Shown here piece by piece: positions 11,201 to 21,900 of a DNA stretch of 64,000 nucleotides; positions within the stretch are counted from its first letter, which is position 1, and the number at the start of each line of letters is the position of its first letter. This stretch comes from Liolophura sinensis. Lineage: Eukaryota > Mollusca > Polyplacophora > Chitonida > Chitonidae. Position numbers and translations under genes: made by a program. The stretch lies in NCBI RefSeq assembly GCF_032854445.1, contig NC_088301.1, positions 5,254,044-5,318,043 of the forward strand. The letters are read 5' to 3'. The notes beneath the pieces were generated by a model. It made no database searches and was not told the origin of the DNA. It worked only from the letters and a program-made list of their open reading frames with translations.

Positions 11201-12389
11201 GGATGAAAAAGTTTACACAGAATCAATGAAATAATTCGGCCCTAGGAAGGTAACTTCTGCGACATAAAACTGGATGAAATAAGAAATGTTAACCGCTGGA
11301 ACTTATATATGCACTTGGCAGGAAGCCAAAGTACTGTTGCTCAATTAATATTATGGGGACGGGCTATTCGCTTCATGGTTACTTACTGGAGGCCCTTTCT
11401 GCCCCGGTGGTCCGGGCGGCCCATAAGGCCCCTGGATTCCGTCTCTTCCGTCCCGACCATCCCGACCATTCCGACCCGGAAGTCCACAACAATCAGCGGG
11501 AGCACCTATAACCAAGGAGAAAAAACTCGTATGTTGCCCACTTTTGAAATGTTACAAATTAACGGCAAAGCTATAAGAAAATCTAAAACCTAATCATACC
11601 GTACGCTGTGTTGGTCCTTATCCAGTGTAGAGGTTAACAGCAACGTGTTTAAGAGTAAGTGGAGTTGTATATGAGTAACCAGTATTGCCAGACAAGGATT
11701 AATGCAAAATGTAGTTTGTTGTATTTAAGAACATGTTGTGAAGAGGAGAATAATTTGTATGGGTGTATTGTTAAACGGAAACAGAGCTGTTTGACAGCAT
11801 TAGAAAAACTCCCATGGTGCACTGAAGAGAAACGCTATCCGATCATTTATTCTTGGCAAATTTAGCGGTTAAGTATTTATCATTGACATCAGAATGGTAA
11901 TACTTCAGAAATATGATAATGTTAAACTCTCTTACCTGAAGCTGATCTTTCCACTGTACTCTCTTCTTGAGTGACATGTTTACTTCTCCCGTCAGTTGAT
12001 AGCCCCTGATATATAAACAGTAGATGAAGTATGTTTCTACCTCACCTGGTATGACTGAACAGGGAAATAAGACCTACACCCAGATTCAGACAATGTCACT
12101 GATTTGCAACTATTTTAGGTGAATTCTTATTCGGAATATTTGATTTGAAGATAAACTGTTCACAGCTTCTGTAGGTCATGGTGGAAGCAATTGTATGTGT
12201 CAATTGTCGATGAACGCAACTATGAATGACTTTTTCCACCGTTCTATAAAAGCTTGATTTCGCCCCTGACTATTAATCAGGATTGGTGTAATCCTTTTGC
12301 ATGACTGGTGGACAAATCTCAGTGCGGTGATATCAAACACTCACCTGACCATTGAGAAAGGTACACACCAACAAGACAATGATAATCAT
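5291..12389 (-). CDS. Gene 2: short-chain collagen C4-like secreted protein, complete
   Basis: Six exons join to 948 nt (315 aa): exon 1 12345-12389, exon 2 11936-12005, exon 3 11397-11515, exon 4 9127-9280, exon 5 8458-8523, exon 6 5291-5784. All introns are GT-AG. The signal peptide is MIIIVLLVCTFLNGQ. Next come ADCC and eleven Gly-X-Y triplets (GRN, GRD x3, GPY, GPP). Exon 4 continues GPQ and forms a heptad run V5-L8-L12-I15-L19, a likely trimerising coiled coil. Exon 5 gives GGAVYTRWGRNICPDH. Exon 6 holds SGANQLCLPLDP, FNKTY (possible N-glycan), EAQCAVCY, LECPSGW, EYVCVDQDPD and CVVCTK. The domain has ten cysteines. This is the layout of molluscan and sponge short-chain collagen C4 proteins; secretion and trimer formation are inferred. 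Exon 6 is the most diverged copy (VVCSSLPC for AACGSLPC, VNGYE for VDGYE). Confidence 0.88.
5995..6537 (+). repeat. 72/73-bp minisatellite plus CGCTTGG repeat, gene 2 intron 5
   Basis: Five units beginning ATGTGTAGTAC or ATGTGTGGTAC start near 5995, 6067, 6139, 6212 and 6285 (spacing 72, 72, 73, 73). Each contains GGTGTACTTA followed by a C-rich block. A unique spacer leads to the CGCTTGGCGCTCAG repeat (6392-6537), which ends AAGTACGACGTTATAC and runs directly into CATA/CCTA microsatellite. The ordered core repeats, arm and tetranucleotide array resemble bivalve pearl/Helitron-like elements; that assignment is tentative. Confidence 0.6.
6541..7433 (+). repeat. CATA/CCTA tetranucleotide arrays, gene 2 intron 5
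   Basis: Imperfect TACA, CCTA and CGTA tetranucleotide runs occupy 6541-6751 and 7052-7433 and are interrupted by a LINE fragment (6752-7051). Open frames of HTYIHTY or PTYLPTY type across this stretch are translations of the repeat, not genes. Confidence 0.9.
6752..7051 (+). mobile_element. 3' end of an I-type LINE, plus orientation
   Basis: The plus strand encodes CDFAPVRESFYHVSCLLELF continuing to IAGKL and a stop (about 6753-6876). This is the C-terminus of the same retrotransposon ORF found longer and reversed at 17721-18803. The 3' UTR ends GAAAGCGACGTTAAAACTTT followed by a CACT-repeat tail. The element is 5' truncated and sits inside microsatellite. Confidence 0.75.
7434..7705 (+). 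mobile_element. tRNA-derived SINE with doubled box B, gene 2 intron 5
   Basis: The head GGGGCCTCCGTGGCTCAG with TAGCGC is a tRNA-like box A. Box B (GTGAGTTCAAGTC) occurs twice because a roughly 31-bp CTCACCAAT-to-AGTTC segment is duplicated. The body (TCATGCTGGCTTCCTCTCC, GCAACCTGCGGATGGTCG) and tail (GCTGGCCGCCGTCGTAT, GGCGTAAAACACCAACC, AATAAATAAA) match the SINE tail shared widely among molluscs, probably the Meta-SINE superfamily. Confidence 0.8.
7706..7892 (+). repeat. TACA array and CA dinucleotide array, gene 2 intron 5
   Basis: Degenerate TACA tetranucleotides run to about 7860 and are followed by a short ACAC run (7861-7892). The CA run is the shortest in the array of units; that of genes 4 and 6 exceeds 100 bp. 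Confidence 0.85.
7902..7968 (+). mobile_element. Truncated SINE head, gene 2 intron 5
   Basis: Only the tRNA-like head remains (GGGGCCTCCGTGGCTCAG through TCTCACCAATT), then the sequence jumps to GCCTAAGGTTGTCG. The full element is present at the same place in genes 5 and 7, so this is a secondary deletion shared with genes 3, 4 and 6. Confidence 0.7.
9381..9463 (-). mobile_element. Truncated SINE with poly(A) tail, gene 2 intron 3
   Basis: A T-run followed by GATTGGTGTATTACGCTG and ATTATGGTGGGTGG is a SINE tail on the minus strand. It occupies the insertion site described for genes 3 and 5 (GGATAAAAAGA), but the distal part and the second target-site copy have been lost by deletion into TATGCATAGAATG. 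Confidence 0.65.
9688..10124 (+). repeat. Old dispersed repeat P/Q, gene 2 intron 3, Q inverted
   Basis: The P segment (9688-9929) is direct and the Q segment (9990-10124) inverted relative to the intergenic copy at 3480-3948. Equivalent copies lie in intron 3 of genes 4, 5 and 6. Confidence 0.5.
10999..11157 (-). mobile_element. SINE 3' part, gene 2 intron 3 near exon 3
   Basis: Minus-strand SINE tail with an A-rich end (TTATTTATTCATTTATT on plus), GATTGGTGTTTTATGCTG, GTATTATGGTGGGAGG and a CGGCAGGTTGTT block. It is 5' truncated and lacks the tRNA head. It is shared with genes 1, 4, 5 and 6. Confidence 0.7.
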
Positions 12390-12490
12390 CTTGCACACAC
12401 TTGTAAAGCTGCAGTGTATTGGCTGTATCTACAGAACGGTAGCAAGTTTTAGTCTGACTGGACTTTGCTGAAATCAACAGTGTGTATAAG
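12390..12490 (-). promoter_or_regulatory. Gene 2 core promoter and 5' UTR
   Basis: A weak TATA-like CTTATACA (12483-12490 on the minus strand) lies 94 bp upstream of the start. CAGTCAG-type initiator motifs follow about 40 bp downstream. No upstream open frame joins the signal peptide in frame. Confidence 0.35.
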
Positions 12491-13093
12491 CCAGACTGAC
12501 ACCAGATATCCACAAAACCAGTCCCCATGGGCGGCCTGTTCATATATCTCACTTGCAAGTCAGAAGTTGTTGATGTAAACTCATCTCATAATACTGAACA
12601 TTTGTATATCTAATCGTTTGGTTGTTTATACCAAAAAATACTTCTTTCATAGTAAATTAACCTATCTTATATGGGATGTGAGACCCTTTCCACATTTACA
12701 TTTGGCTATCGTGGGAATGTTCCTGATGTTGCTTGGGTTTTCTGTAACTCACTTTAAATATACATGTAGTCACACAGTTAACAGAAAGAATTTCATGCCA
12801 TCCGTCAGTGGATGCTGGCACCAGAGTGTTTATCCAGGTGCAATTCATATAGGGTTCTGAGGTGAACCATATCCTGGAATATTGGACTTCCGAAAACGGA
12901 AAAAAGAGCTTGTAGATAATATTTAAACATTTACATTTAAATATTTAAACATTCTGGCAGCTACATGAAATATAAACCTATACTATTTGCTCAAGGCGAA
13001 ATGATATTTATATGAGAATCTGAACTTCCAATGTCTATTGAAAGGGCCATGCTAGACTTAACTACCTGAGGACATTCGTAGATTTTGTGGTAT

Positions 13094-13303
13094 TCTGAGC
13101 GGCTAGCCTCTCACCATTGCGTACTCAACCCAAGTCATGCTGGCCTCCTCTCCACTTGCATAGGTGGGAAGCTTTTACTGCAACCTGCAGATTGTCGTAG
13201 CTTTTTTCCATGCTTTGTCTCATTTTACTCACCATTGTTCTGGTGGCCGTCATAGAAGTGAAACATCCCCCGTACGGAGTAAAAAAACCTATCAAATGAA
13301 TAT
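13094..13303 (+). mobile_element. Decayed tRNA-type SINE upstream of gene 2
   Basis: Orthologue within the array of the element at 2479-2690, with CTCAACCCAAGTCATGCTGG, GCAACCTGCAGATTGTCG and GTACGGAGTAAA blocks. Confidence 0.6.
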
Positions 13304-14103
13304 TTAAATGATCAGAATGATGATGGATTAATATGGATTATCCACCACTGTTCGCTATTAGCGGCAGAATTTATAAGCAGTATTTACTTTAACAGTATTA
13401 TGTGTTATTACGTGTTTTATTTTATTACTTTTCTGATGTTTGACTGATTGGTGTTTACCGCAAGAACTTTTTAACCTATATGATAGCAATCAGGTTTATA
13501 GATAGAATCGTTCATATTGTATAAGAGTTCGTCTGACAATTACAGTTTATGGTTAAACGAGATCGATCCTGTACTTCTTCTTGACATATGAGGATATTAT
13601 ATATCAAGGATATTTTATCTGATCATAACTGAATGAGAATGTGCCAGAATGTAGAACAACTTTTCTTTAAATATAACCTACAGGAATAGTGTTAAGACAT
13701 TCATATTTTACAGATCCGAATTTTGACTGCAAATCCTGTCATATCAAAATACTCTAACATGATAGGTGTGCTCTACATGGGCTTACATCTGGATGTGAGT
13801 ATAGGGCCTACTGAGAGTTAAGGAAGAGTCGAGGAGAACGATTGTGTCAGTGTAACATGACTCAGTAAGGTAACGCGTTCTGTTTGTCTTATTTGTGTAA
13901 CTTCAGGTAAGTAAAACGCAAAATGCATCCTGGTAATCATTACATGTATACATATAGTTTAAAGTTACATCTCGGGGATGAGTGAAGCGGATATGTTCAT
14001 GGTTACCATATTTTACACCTGGTTTAGTTTTGGTAGGATTATAAACAACAATGAGAAAGTGTTTTGCAGAGATCCATTGCTAAGGTCTATTTTATATATT
14101 CAT

Positions 14104-14570
14104 TTGTCTGTAAAATCAGTCATACTCGCTACCAAAATTGCCTTTATTAAGCGACATGTAACAATACATGCTCTTCATATTATTGCAAAGGAAATGGAGT
14201 TAAAATAATTTATTTAATTTATAATGTTAAACTCCACAAGCTCAGTTTTGGCACCAAGAACTTGTTGCCTCAGGTGACGTCATCATTATTCAAAAGCATG
14301 TTACATGCTGGGCAATGCTGGAGAGTATTTTGTTTTACAATGGCTGCACCAATAAGCGGTTTGAGTAAACTCTGTGCAGTGGGACAACCAACGCTAGTGT
14401 CTCTACGAACTGATTACATCGCTTTAATTTCCTAACATCCATCACTAAATCTATACTGCCGTGAGATCATATACTACAAGAGATAAAATAAATTTGATTT
14501 TGTATTGTTATATTACACTAAAACGTGTCAACAATTTCAAAGATATCAGTGTCAGTAAGAGGGTTTACAG
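14104..14570 (+). repeat. P/Q repeat, intergenic copy
   Basis: Same P and Q blocks and order as 3480-3948. Confidence 0.5.
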
Positions 14571-15366
14571 TTATGTTGATAGCAGGTACCTGATGTCGCC
14601 CTCCGTCAAACATGTTGAACTCCGCCCAGTATCCAGCATGCCAGTGATTTTTGAATAATTCTGATGTCACCGCGGACAATGGGTACTTGCCATGGAAACC
14701 GAGCTGATGGGCTTAAACATTATGAATTAGAAAAAGTGCAAGAATATGAACTTCCAACATATTTACGTGTAGAGTTTCTTTTGTTACGTGTCACTGACCA
14801 GCGCCAATTTGATAGCCAGTATGACTGATTTTACAGATAACTAAATATAGACAACTCGCTCATAGAAATAGAAAGATCCATAATGGATTCTCTCCCTGGT
14901 TGCGATGTTGGGATATGGAGCAAACACAAGGAAGAAATGTTCATTGGCAGTTCTTCCAATCTGATTGTGCCTAATCCAGTGGCACACACGATGTCATATG
15001 ACATAAGTAATCCTCCTTGTTTCATGTATGTCCTCTAACGTCAACCTGCTTTGGTTATGCTGTCTGTCACCATTCCTGACCAAGTAAATGTCCACCAACC
15101 GGAAGAAGAAAGCTGGATTCGAACATTTGGATGCGATTAGTATTTCTTAACGAGTTTTTGAGTGTTGTAAAATCACCAGTCTTACCCGTCGACCAGAAGA
15201 AGATTCTCTGTGTTGCTGGTGATTCACATGTGACCAAGTAAGAAGATAAGCAGATTCATGGGTATGGAAGTTGAGTAGATTATTGCTACCCTCCTATTCA
15301 CCATATCGGGAGTGGTAGATCAATCCTGTGTCGAGTCACACCTAATACCTTTAAAGTTGTAACTTC

Positions 15367-15615
15367 CTCGCTTGGAATTCAGCATGAAGGAGATAGTGCA
15401 ACAACTAGTTGACCTGTATCAGTATAATGGCTGGGGCAGGGCAGCTTACTTGCCTTCGGTAAGGCGTCTCAGTGAAGCTGCACTAGATAAAAGAGCGATG
15501 AAAATCCGACCTGCAACAAGGAGGCACATTACATGCGTTCTAACAATTCTTTCGTCGTCATTTGACTGAAATATTGTTAAGTACGACGTTAAACCAAAAG
15601 CACCCACCCACCCAG
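15367..15615 (+). repeat. CGCTTGG-type repeat, intergenic copy
   Basis: Same element as 4722-4970. Here the LINE-like 3' end reads ACTGAAATATTGTTAAGTAC then GACGTTAAACC, whose first 14 bases are identical to the tail of the LINE at 17721-18803. Confidence 0.55.
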
Positions 15616-15746
15616 CCTATTCAAAATAGTCACAAACATCAGGTAACTTTGTATTGTCAGCAGAAGCATTCACAAATAAACCGAAGACCGTCAAAAGGAT
15701 AACAAAAGTCGATTAGCTTATAATGTGAAAACAAGGTGTATAAACG

Positions 15747-15752
15747 TTTATT
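15747..15752 (-). terminator. Gene 3 polyadenylation signal
   Basis: AATAAA on the minus strand, about 185 nt past the stop codon, inside AAAATAAATAAAC. Confidence 0.6.
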
Positions 15753-15935
15753 TATTTTCACCAGAGCAATTAGGTAGAAGTATTATTCGAATTTTTCTTC
15801 TGGTCTTTTATTGTACTCATGCTTCTTCCCTACAACATCTCACTATAATGCATTTAATCGCATCAGTGTGAAAGCAAAATATTCTATAATTCAGAGACAG
15901 TGCCAGCAATTGTATTACCAAATCAACTGAAAAGA

Positions 15936-18900
15936 TTATTTTGTGCAAACGACACAGGTAATCTCATAACCGTCCACATATGGTGGACAAGGTAGTGAGC
16001 CACACGCCGCCTCCACCACGTATAGGAGATTTCCTTCTAGGTTAGCAGCGGTGGCGGGATGAGTATCTGGATCCTGGTCCACGCACACGTACTCAGACTT
16101 GTGGAACGTGTGGGGTTGGGACACAAGAAATCCCAGGTACTCCACGGTCCATCCCGATGGACACTCGAGTCGGGCTGGGATCATCAGGTGACTCAACCTA
16201 CCCGGAGTATAGCACACAGCACATTGAGCCTCTCTGTTATGTGGGACGACACCCCCCGAGTTTGTTGTGCGGAAGACATCATTGCCATAATTTAACTGAA
16301 ACTCAGTTCCATACAGATACGATTTGGATTGATGTCCAGGGTAGGTTTTGTTGAACTGGGGATCCAGTGGGAGACACAACTGGTTAGGTCCGCTTCCTTT
16401 ATGCTTGTAGTGAGAGCCAGCCATTATACCTAAAGATAAAGCACATTTGCAAATAATAAAAAAGACACAGCTATTTCCTGCAGTACTGAGCCCACAAAGG
16501 ATGTGCATTAAAGATATGTTCATAAGAATATCCAGTGGTGGCACACAGATAAAAGCATGACGCCTCATCACTTGGTGTGTGAGGTACTACAAGGAGCTCA
16601 GTAGTACCACTGCTAAACTATTTCACAACAAAGCCGTTTATGTGTAGTACTAGTGTTCTGTTACACTGCAGCAGTTTATGTGTACAACCACCGGTGTGCT
16701 TACCACACCTAATGTGTAGTACCACAATTCTATCAATTTCCACAGTTCTGCTGCTACCGGTGTACTTAACCCCATTTAATGTGTAGTACAATAATTCTAT
16801 TACACTTCATCAGTTTATGTGTACGACCACCGGTGTACTTAACCCCACTTAATGTGTAGTACAACAATTCTATTGCACTTCAGATGTTCATTTGTACATT
16901 CTCCGGTGTACTTAACCCCATTTAATGTGTGGTACAATAATATTGTACTTCAGCAGTTCGTATGTATTACCAGTAGTCTATAACATCTAAGCAGGTAAAA
17001 ATCATACTTCTTACTGATTCGCTTGGCGCTCAGCACTGAAAGGTCAGAACAAGGAAACAGGACACGTTGGCCCGGTGTCAAAAGAAGACACACTATCTGT
17101 ACAATGGCATAATGACTTCTCGCCGTGGTATGACTTAAAAATTTTTAAGTACAACGTTATACACTGGGCAAACCTACATACCTACATACGTACATATATA
17201 CGTACAGGTATACATGCGTACATTCCTACATACCTACATACCTACATACATACGTACATACGTACATACGTACCAACGTACATACGTACCAACATACATA
17301 CCAACATACATACCTACATACATACCTACATTTCTACCTACCTACCTACCTACCTACCAACCTACCTACATACCTACTTACCTACCTACCTACCCACCCA
17401 CCCACCCACCCACCCACCCACCCACCTACCTACCTACCTACCTACCTACCTACCTCCCTACCTCCCTACCTCCCTACCTACCTACCTCCCTACCTACCTA
17501 CCTACCTTCTTACCTACCTACCTACATACATACCTACCTACCTACATGCATGCATACATGCATACATACATACATACATACATACATACATACATACATA
17601 CATACATACATACATACATACATACATACATACATACATACATACATACATACGTACGTACGTACGTACATACATACATACATAGATACATGCATACATA
17701 CATGCATACATACATACGTAGAATGAGTGAGTGAGTGAAAGTTTTAACGTCGCTTTCAACAATATTTCAGTTTTATCGCGACAATAAAACGTCAAATAGT
17801 CGATCTAATACGGATAATTCATTTACTATTCAGTCAAAAAGGACACCAGAAGTCACATAACAAACACAGACGGTAGTTTAAAATTACAGCTTTCCTGCCA
17901 TACCAATGGCAGAGAGAAAGTCAAAAATAGTATCACTTTCTACAGAATTGAAAAGTTCTGAAAGAGAGCTCACGTGATATCTCGTACAGGAGCAAAGTCG
18001 CCACAGTCAAGCAATATGTGCTTGACTGTGAACCGTTGATCACAAGCAAAGCAATGAGGAGCATCTTCTCCTTTTAACAAATACCCATGCGTAGCACGTG
18101 TGTGACCGATACGACACCTCCTCAAAATGCAAGAGCGGAGACGATGCCGTGAAAGGGAAGGCGCTGGACCAACAAACTGACGAATATCATGCAGTTTGTT
18201 GGTTGTCTGGCCACCCCATTGAGCCTGAAACAAGTGCTTGATATAGGAGCAAATAAGTGAACGCAAGTCCGAATATGGAACGTCAGTTTGGGTAGTAACG
18301 GAATGCAAAGCCGCCTTCGCGGCTTCATCTGCAGCAGTATTCCCAGGGATACCCATATGCCCGGGCATCCAACAAAAGACAATGATAAAATCTTCATTAA
18401 GTCGTTTAAACATCTCCCTGAAAGACAGAATGTCTGGATGTACAGGCGAACTAGCCCGAATTGCCTGGAGGCAGGAAAGGGAGTCAGAGCAGATGAGAAA
18501 TCTGCTACCTCCTAGCTCTGGGATGGACCGAAGTGCGCACAAAATTGCCTTGGCTTCCGCAGTAAATACAGAACAGGAATTTGGAAACCGAGTTGAAACG
18601 GTTCTGGGCCCAAGGACAGCGGCAGAAGCCACGCCATCATCATTCTTGGAACCGTCAGTGAATATGCGGTGATAAAATGGATACTTTGAACACATATTAC
18701 TAAACTCCTGCTGGTATACTAAAGGGTTGGTGAAACTTTCCTTGAGGGAGGAGAGCGAGGTATCAACCTGAGGCTCAGGACATAACCACGGTGGATCTTC
18801 CTGGATGCATACATACGTAAATACATTCATACATACATACATACATACATACATACGTACGTACGTACGTGCAAGCGTGCGTAATTTAAAATTACATAAT

Positions 18901-21900
18901 TACATAATTACATGTCTACATACGTACAAACGTACAAACATACATATGCACAGACATAGATTAATACATCCATATATATCTACATACATACTAACGTACA
19001 AATATACCTACAAAAATACATACGTATATACCTATCTACATACATACATACATACCTATACACCTACATACCTACCTACATATATACGTACATAAGTAAA
19101 TACATGTATACAAACGGGGCCTCCGTGGCTCAGATTTTTAGCGCGCTAGCGCAACGTAATGACCCAGGAGTCTCTCACCAATGCGGTCAGTGTGAGTTCA
19201 AGTCTCACCAATACGGTCACTGTGAGTTCCAGTCTAGCTCATACTGGCTTCCTCTTCGGCCGTACGTGGAAACGTCTGACAGCAACCTGCGGATGGTCGT
19301 GTGTTTCCACCCACCATAATGCTGGCCACCGTCGTATAAGTGAAATACCCTTGGGTACGGCGTAAAACACCAATCAAATAAATAAAGAAACATATATACA
19401 TACATACGTACATACATTCATACGTACATATCTACATACATACATACCTACATGTGTTAAACATACATGCGTGCATACCCATATACCCAGCTACATATAT
19501 ACGCGCATACGTAAATACATAAATGCGTACTTACCTACATAACACACACACACACACACACACGCACACACACACACACATACACACATACATACATACA
19601 CATGGAGCCTCCGTGGCTCAGTTGGTTAGCGCGCTAGCGCAGTGTAATGACCCAGGAATCTCTCACCAATTGCCTAAAGTTGTCGTATGTTTGTTTTGGG
19701 AGACAGCCACAATTTTGTGTACGCGTGTTATACGCTGACGTAAACACTCGAAAAACGCACTTGTTTGTGTACTTGTAATACCTCAAAGAGAGCGACCACA
19801 CTTGTGTATGGACGTGTTAAGTGGTGAAGTCAACAGGAGAAGAAAAAACAATTTTAAAGTGATTTGAAATTTTGACTTCAGTCTATGATCGCTTTGCGAT
19901 CTCATGGCCAGCTGATATATGGTGACATCAACAGGAGAGCACACCAGTAGTGTGTGCAGCAGTTATTTAGGGTCTATGCTGACGTCAGTACAGGGACGAC
20001 CATCAGCAAGAGTGAATGCGGAATGAGAAAGATGCTAGTCTGTCAATCCTTAGGTAAAGTAAGCTGTTAGTTCAGTTCTAACCTCAGGTATAAATGAAAC
20101 ATCTAAAGGCTCTTACTAATCGTAACTCTTGAAAATTTTTGTGCAACTTAGCCGCAGCATGCTTATTTTTTACCTGAGTATAGTGTTTCCGAATGATCCG
20201 GACAGATATTTCTTCCCCAGCGGGTGTAGACAGCTCCTCCTGAAAATCGGTAAAACACACTAGAATGATTAGCTAATACTTAAATCGACAGGTAAATTTA
20301 AGCACGGTGGCTATGTCTTGGCGAAGTGAACCGTCACTTCTGATATCTTCAGTATGATGTTACAGTGAGGTATAACTATACATATGTCGACACTGTCCAG
20401 ATCTACTACCAGTAGTTCTCAGACGTGATATATAATATAAGGATATAAACGACGCACAACACAAAGTCAGGAAAAAAAATACGGAGGATTTTTACTTATT
20501 CGCTAGGTACAACCGATCGCTTATTAATATCATATACTTGGTCATTTGGTTTAGAAATCCCTATTTTACTGCAAGCATATTTAAATTTTATTTAACTTCA
20601 TAACCCGGCTTAATCTTCAAGATCAGTATATAGCTATTAAATAAAAGATAGAGAAAAATTAAACTGAACACGACAACGACAAATTGGTGATTAGTGATAA
20701 AATGTATCTGTTTTTATATTACAACAGAAAAACCAACTAGTGTTTTATTGCCCGTTGACTACAAATGTCAAAATCCCGTTTCAAAATAATGATATGAACA
20801 CTATATTCATGTCTTCCCGTTTTCTCATATTTTTATATACATTGATTTCTTACCATGACTTATGGAGTTTGTGTCTTCCTCTGATCCCGTTGTACCGTCT
20901 CCGGTTCTCACACCTGAACGGCCGAAGTTGGCACCAGTCAATCGTTCTACGAGAGTCTGGAACATCTTGTCCAATTGATTGTCCAGATTTATCACACTCT
21001 GAGGTCCCTAGGAGGGACAAACGATAGCAAGTACATGTAAATTATTGTGATTTAAATGCTTGCATGAGTTACAAATTTCTTTTATGTTAATGTTATGGAT
21101 AAAAAGATTTTTTTTTTTTTTGATTGGTGTTTTACGCCGTACTCAAGAATATTTCACTTATACGACGGCGGCCAGCATTATGGTGGGTGGAAACCGGGCA
21201 CAGCCCGGGGGAAACCCACGACCATCCGCAGGTTGCTGGCAGACCTTCCCACTTACGGCCGGAGAGTGGATAAAAAGAGGCCGTGAAAAAAGCAAATTTC
21301 TATTTGGTATTCGTACTTTTAATATACTATCGATTATTGCATCAAACGCCTTCACTGTAAGTGTTTAGGTATTAGAATGATTATATATTTCAATTCTTTT
21401 GTAAGTAAATATGCATAGAATGTTCAAAATAAGTGACACTCTGCTCCATAATTGTGTCTTGTTCCTCTTATCCCGGGGCTGAGGACTGTATATTTATGGT
21501 CATGAATTCTATGGCCACGCTGGACAGGTACAATTGCGCAATTAAAGCGTACATGGGACACATATTTTCAAATATTATTAAAAATTTATGCAATAGAGTC
21601 CATTTCTTTTAGCCCTCGGCCTATATATAGCTGTTTGTAAAATCAGCCATGCTCGCTACTAAAGTGGATTTTAGTCAGTGACACGTTGCAACCTAAGCTG
21701 TACACATGGATGTTGGAAATTGATATTCTTGCACAGAAAATGAAGCTAGAATGCTTTTTACTAATTCAGGACACTAACTGGATAAGCTTGATTTTGACAG
21801 CAAGAACGCATTGTCGCGATCGGGTAAAGTCATAATTATTCAAAATCCAGTGACATGCTGGATAATGGAAGGAATTGAATATGTGTTGACGAGAGGCAGT

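Larger units (their letters stand above)
12491..15746. other. Intergenic region between genes 2 and 3
   Basis: Non-coding. Same order as upstream of gene 1: decayed SINE (13094-13303), P/Q repeat (14104-14570), CGCTTGG repeat (15367-15615). By small indels (for example CATGTATACATATAG near 13944 and CCCAGTATCCAGCATG near 14625) it matches the region between genes 4 and 5 and between 6 and 7. Confidence 0.7.

Noticed and set aside
11420..11500. Integrin-binding RGD motif in the collagen segment
   Set aside because: The repeat is GRD-GRD, which contains R-D-G and G-R-D but never R-G-D.
11309..11593. Plus-strand frame over the collagen exon (MHLAGSQSTV...), repeated at 33682, 44720 and 55416
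   Set aside because: It is the antisense of exon 3; the minus strand has the Gly-X-Y pattern and matching splice sites.
17075..17734. Long open frames of HTYIHTY / PTYLPTY on plus and MYVCMYVC on minus (also at 28812-29796, 50433-51315, 61265-61549)
   Set aside because: They are translations of CATA and CCTA tetranucleotide repeats. With a 4-base unit free of stops, all frames stay open; there is no start context, domain or splice evidence.
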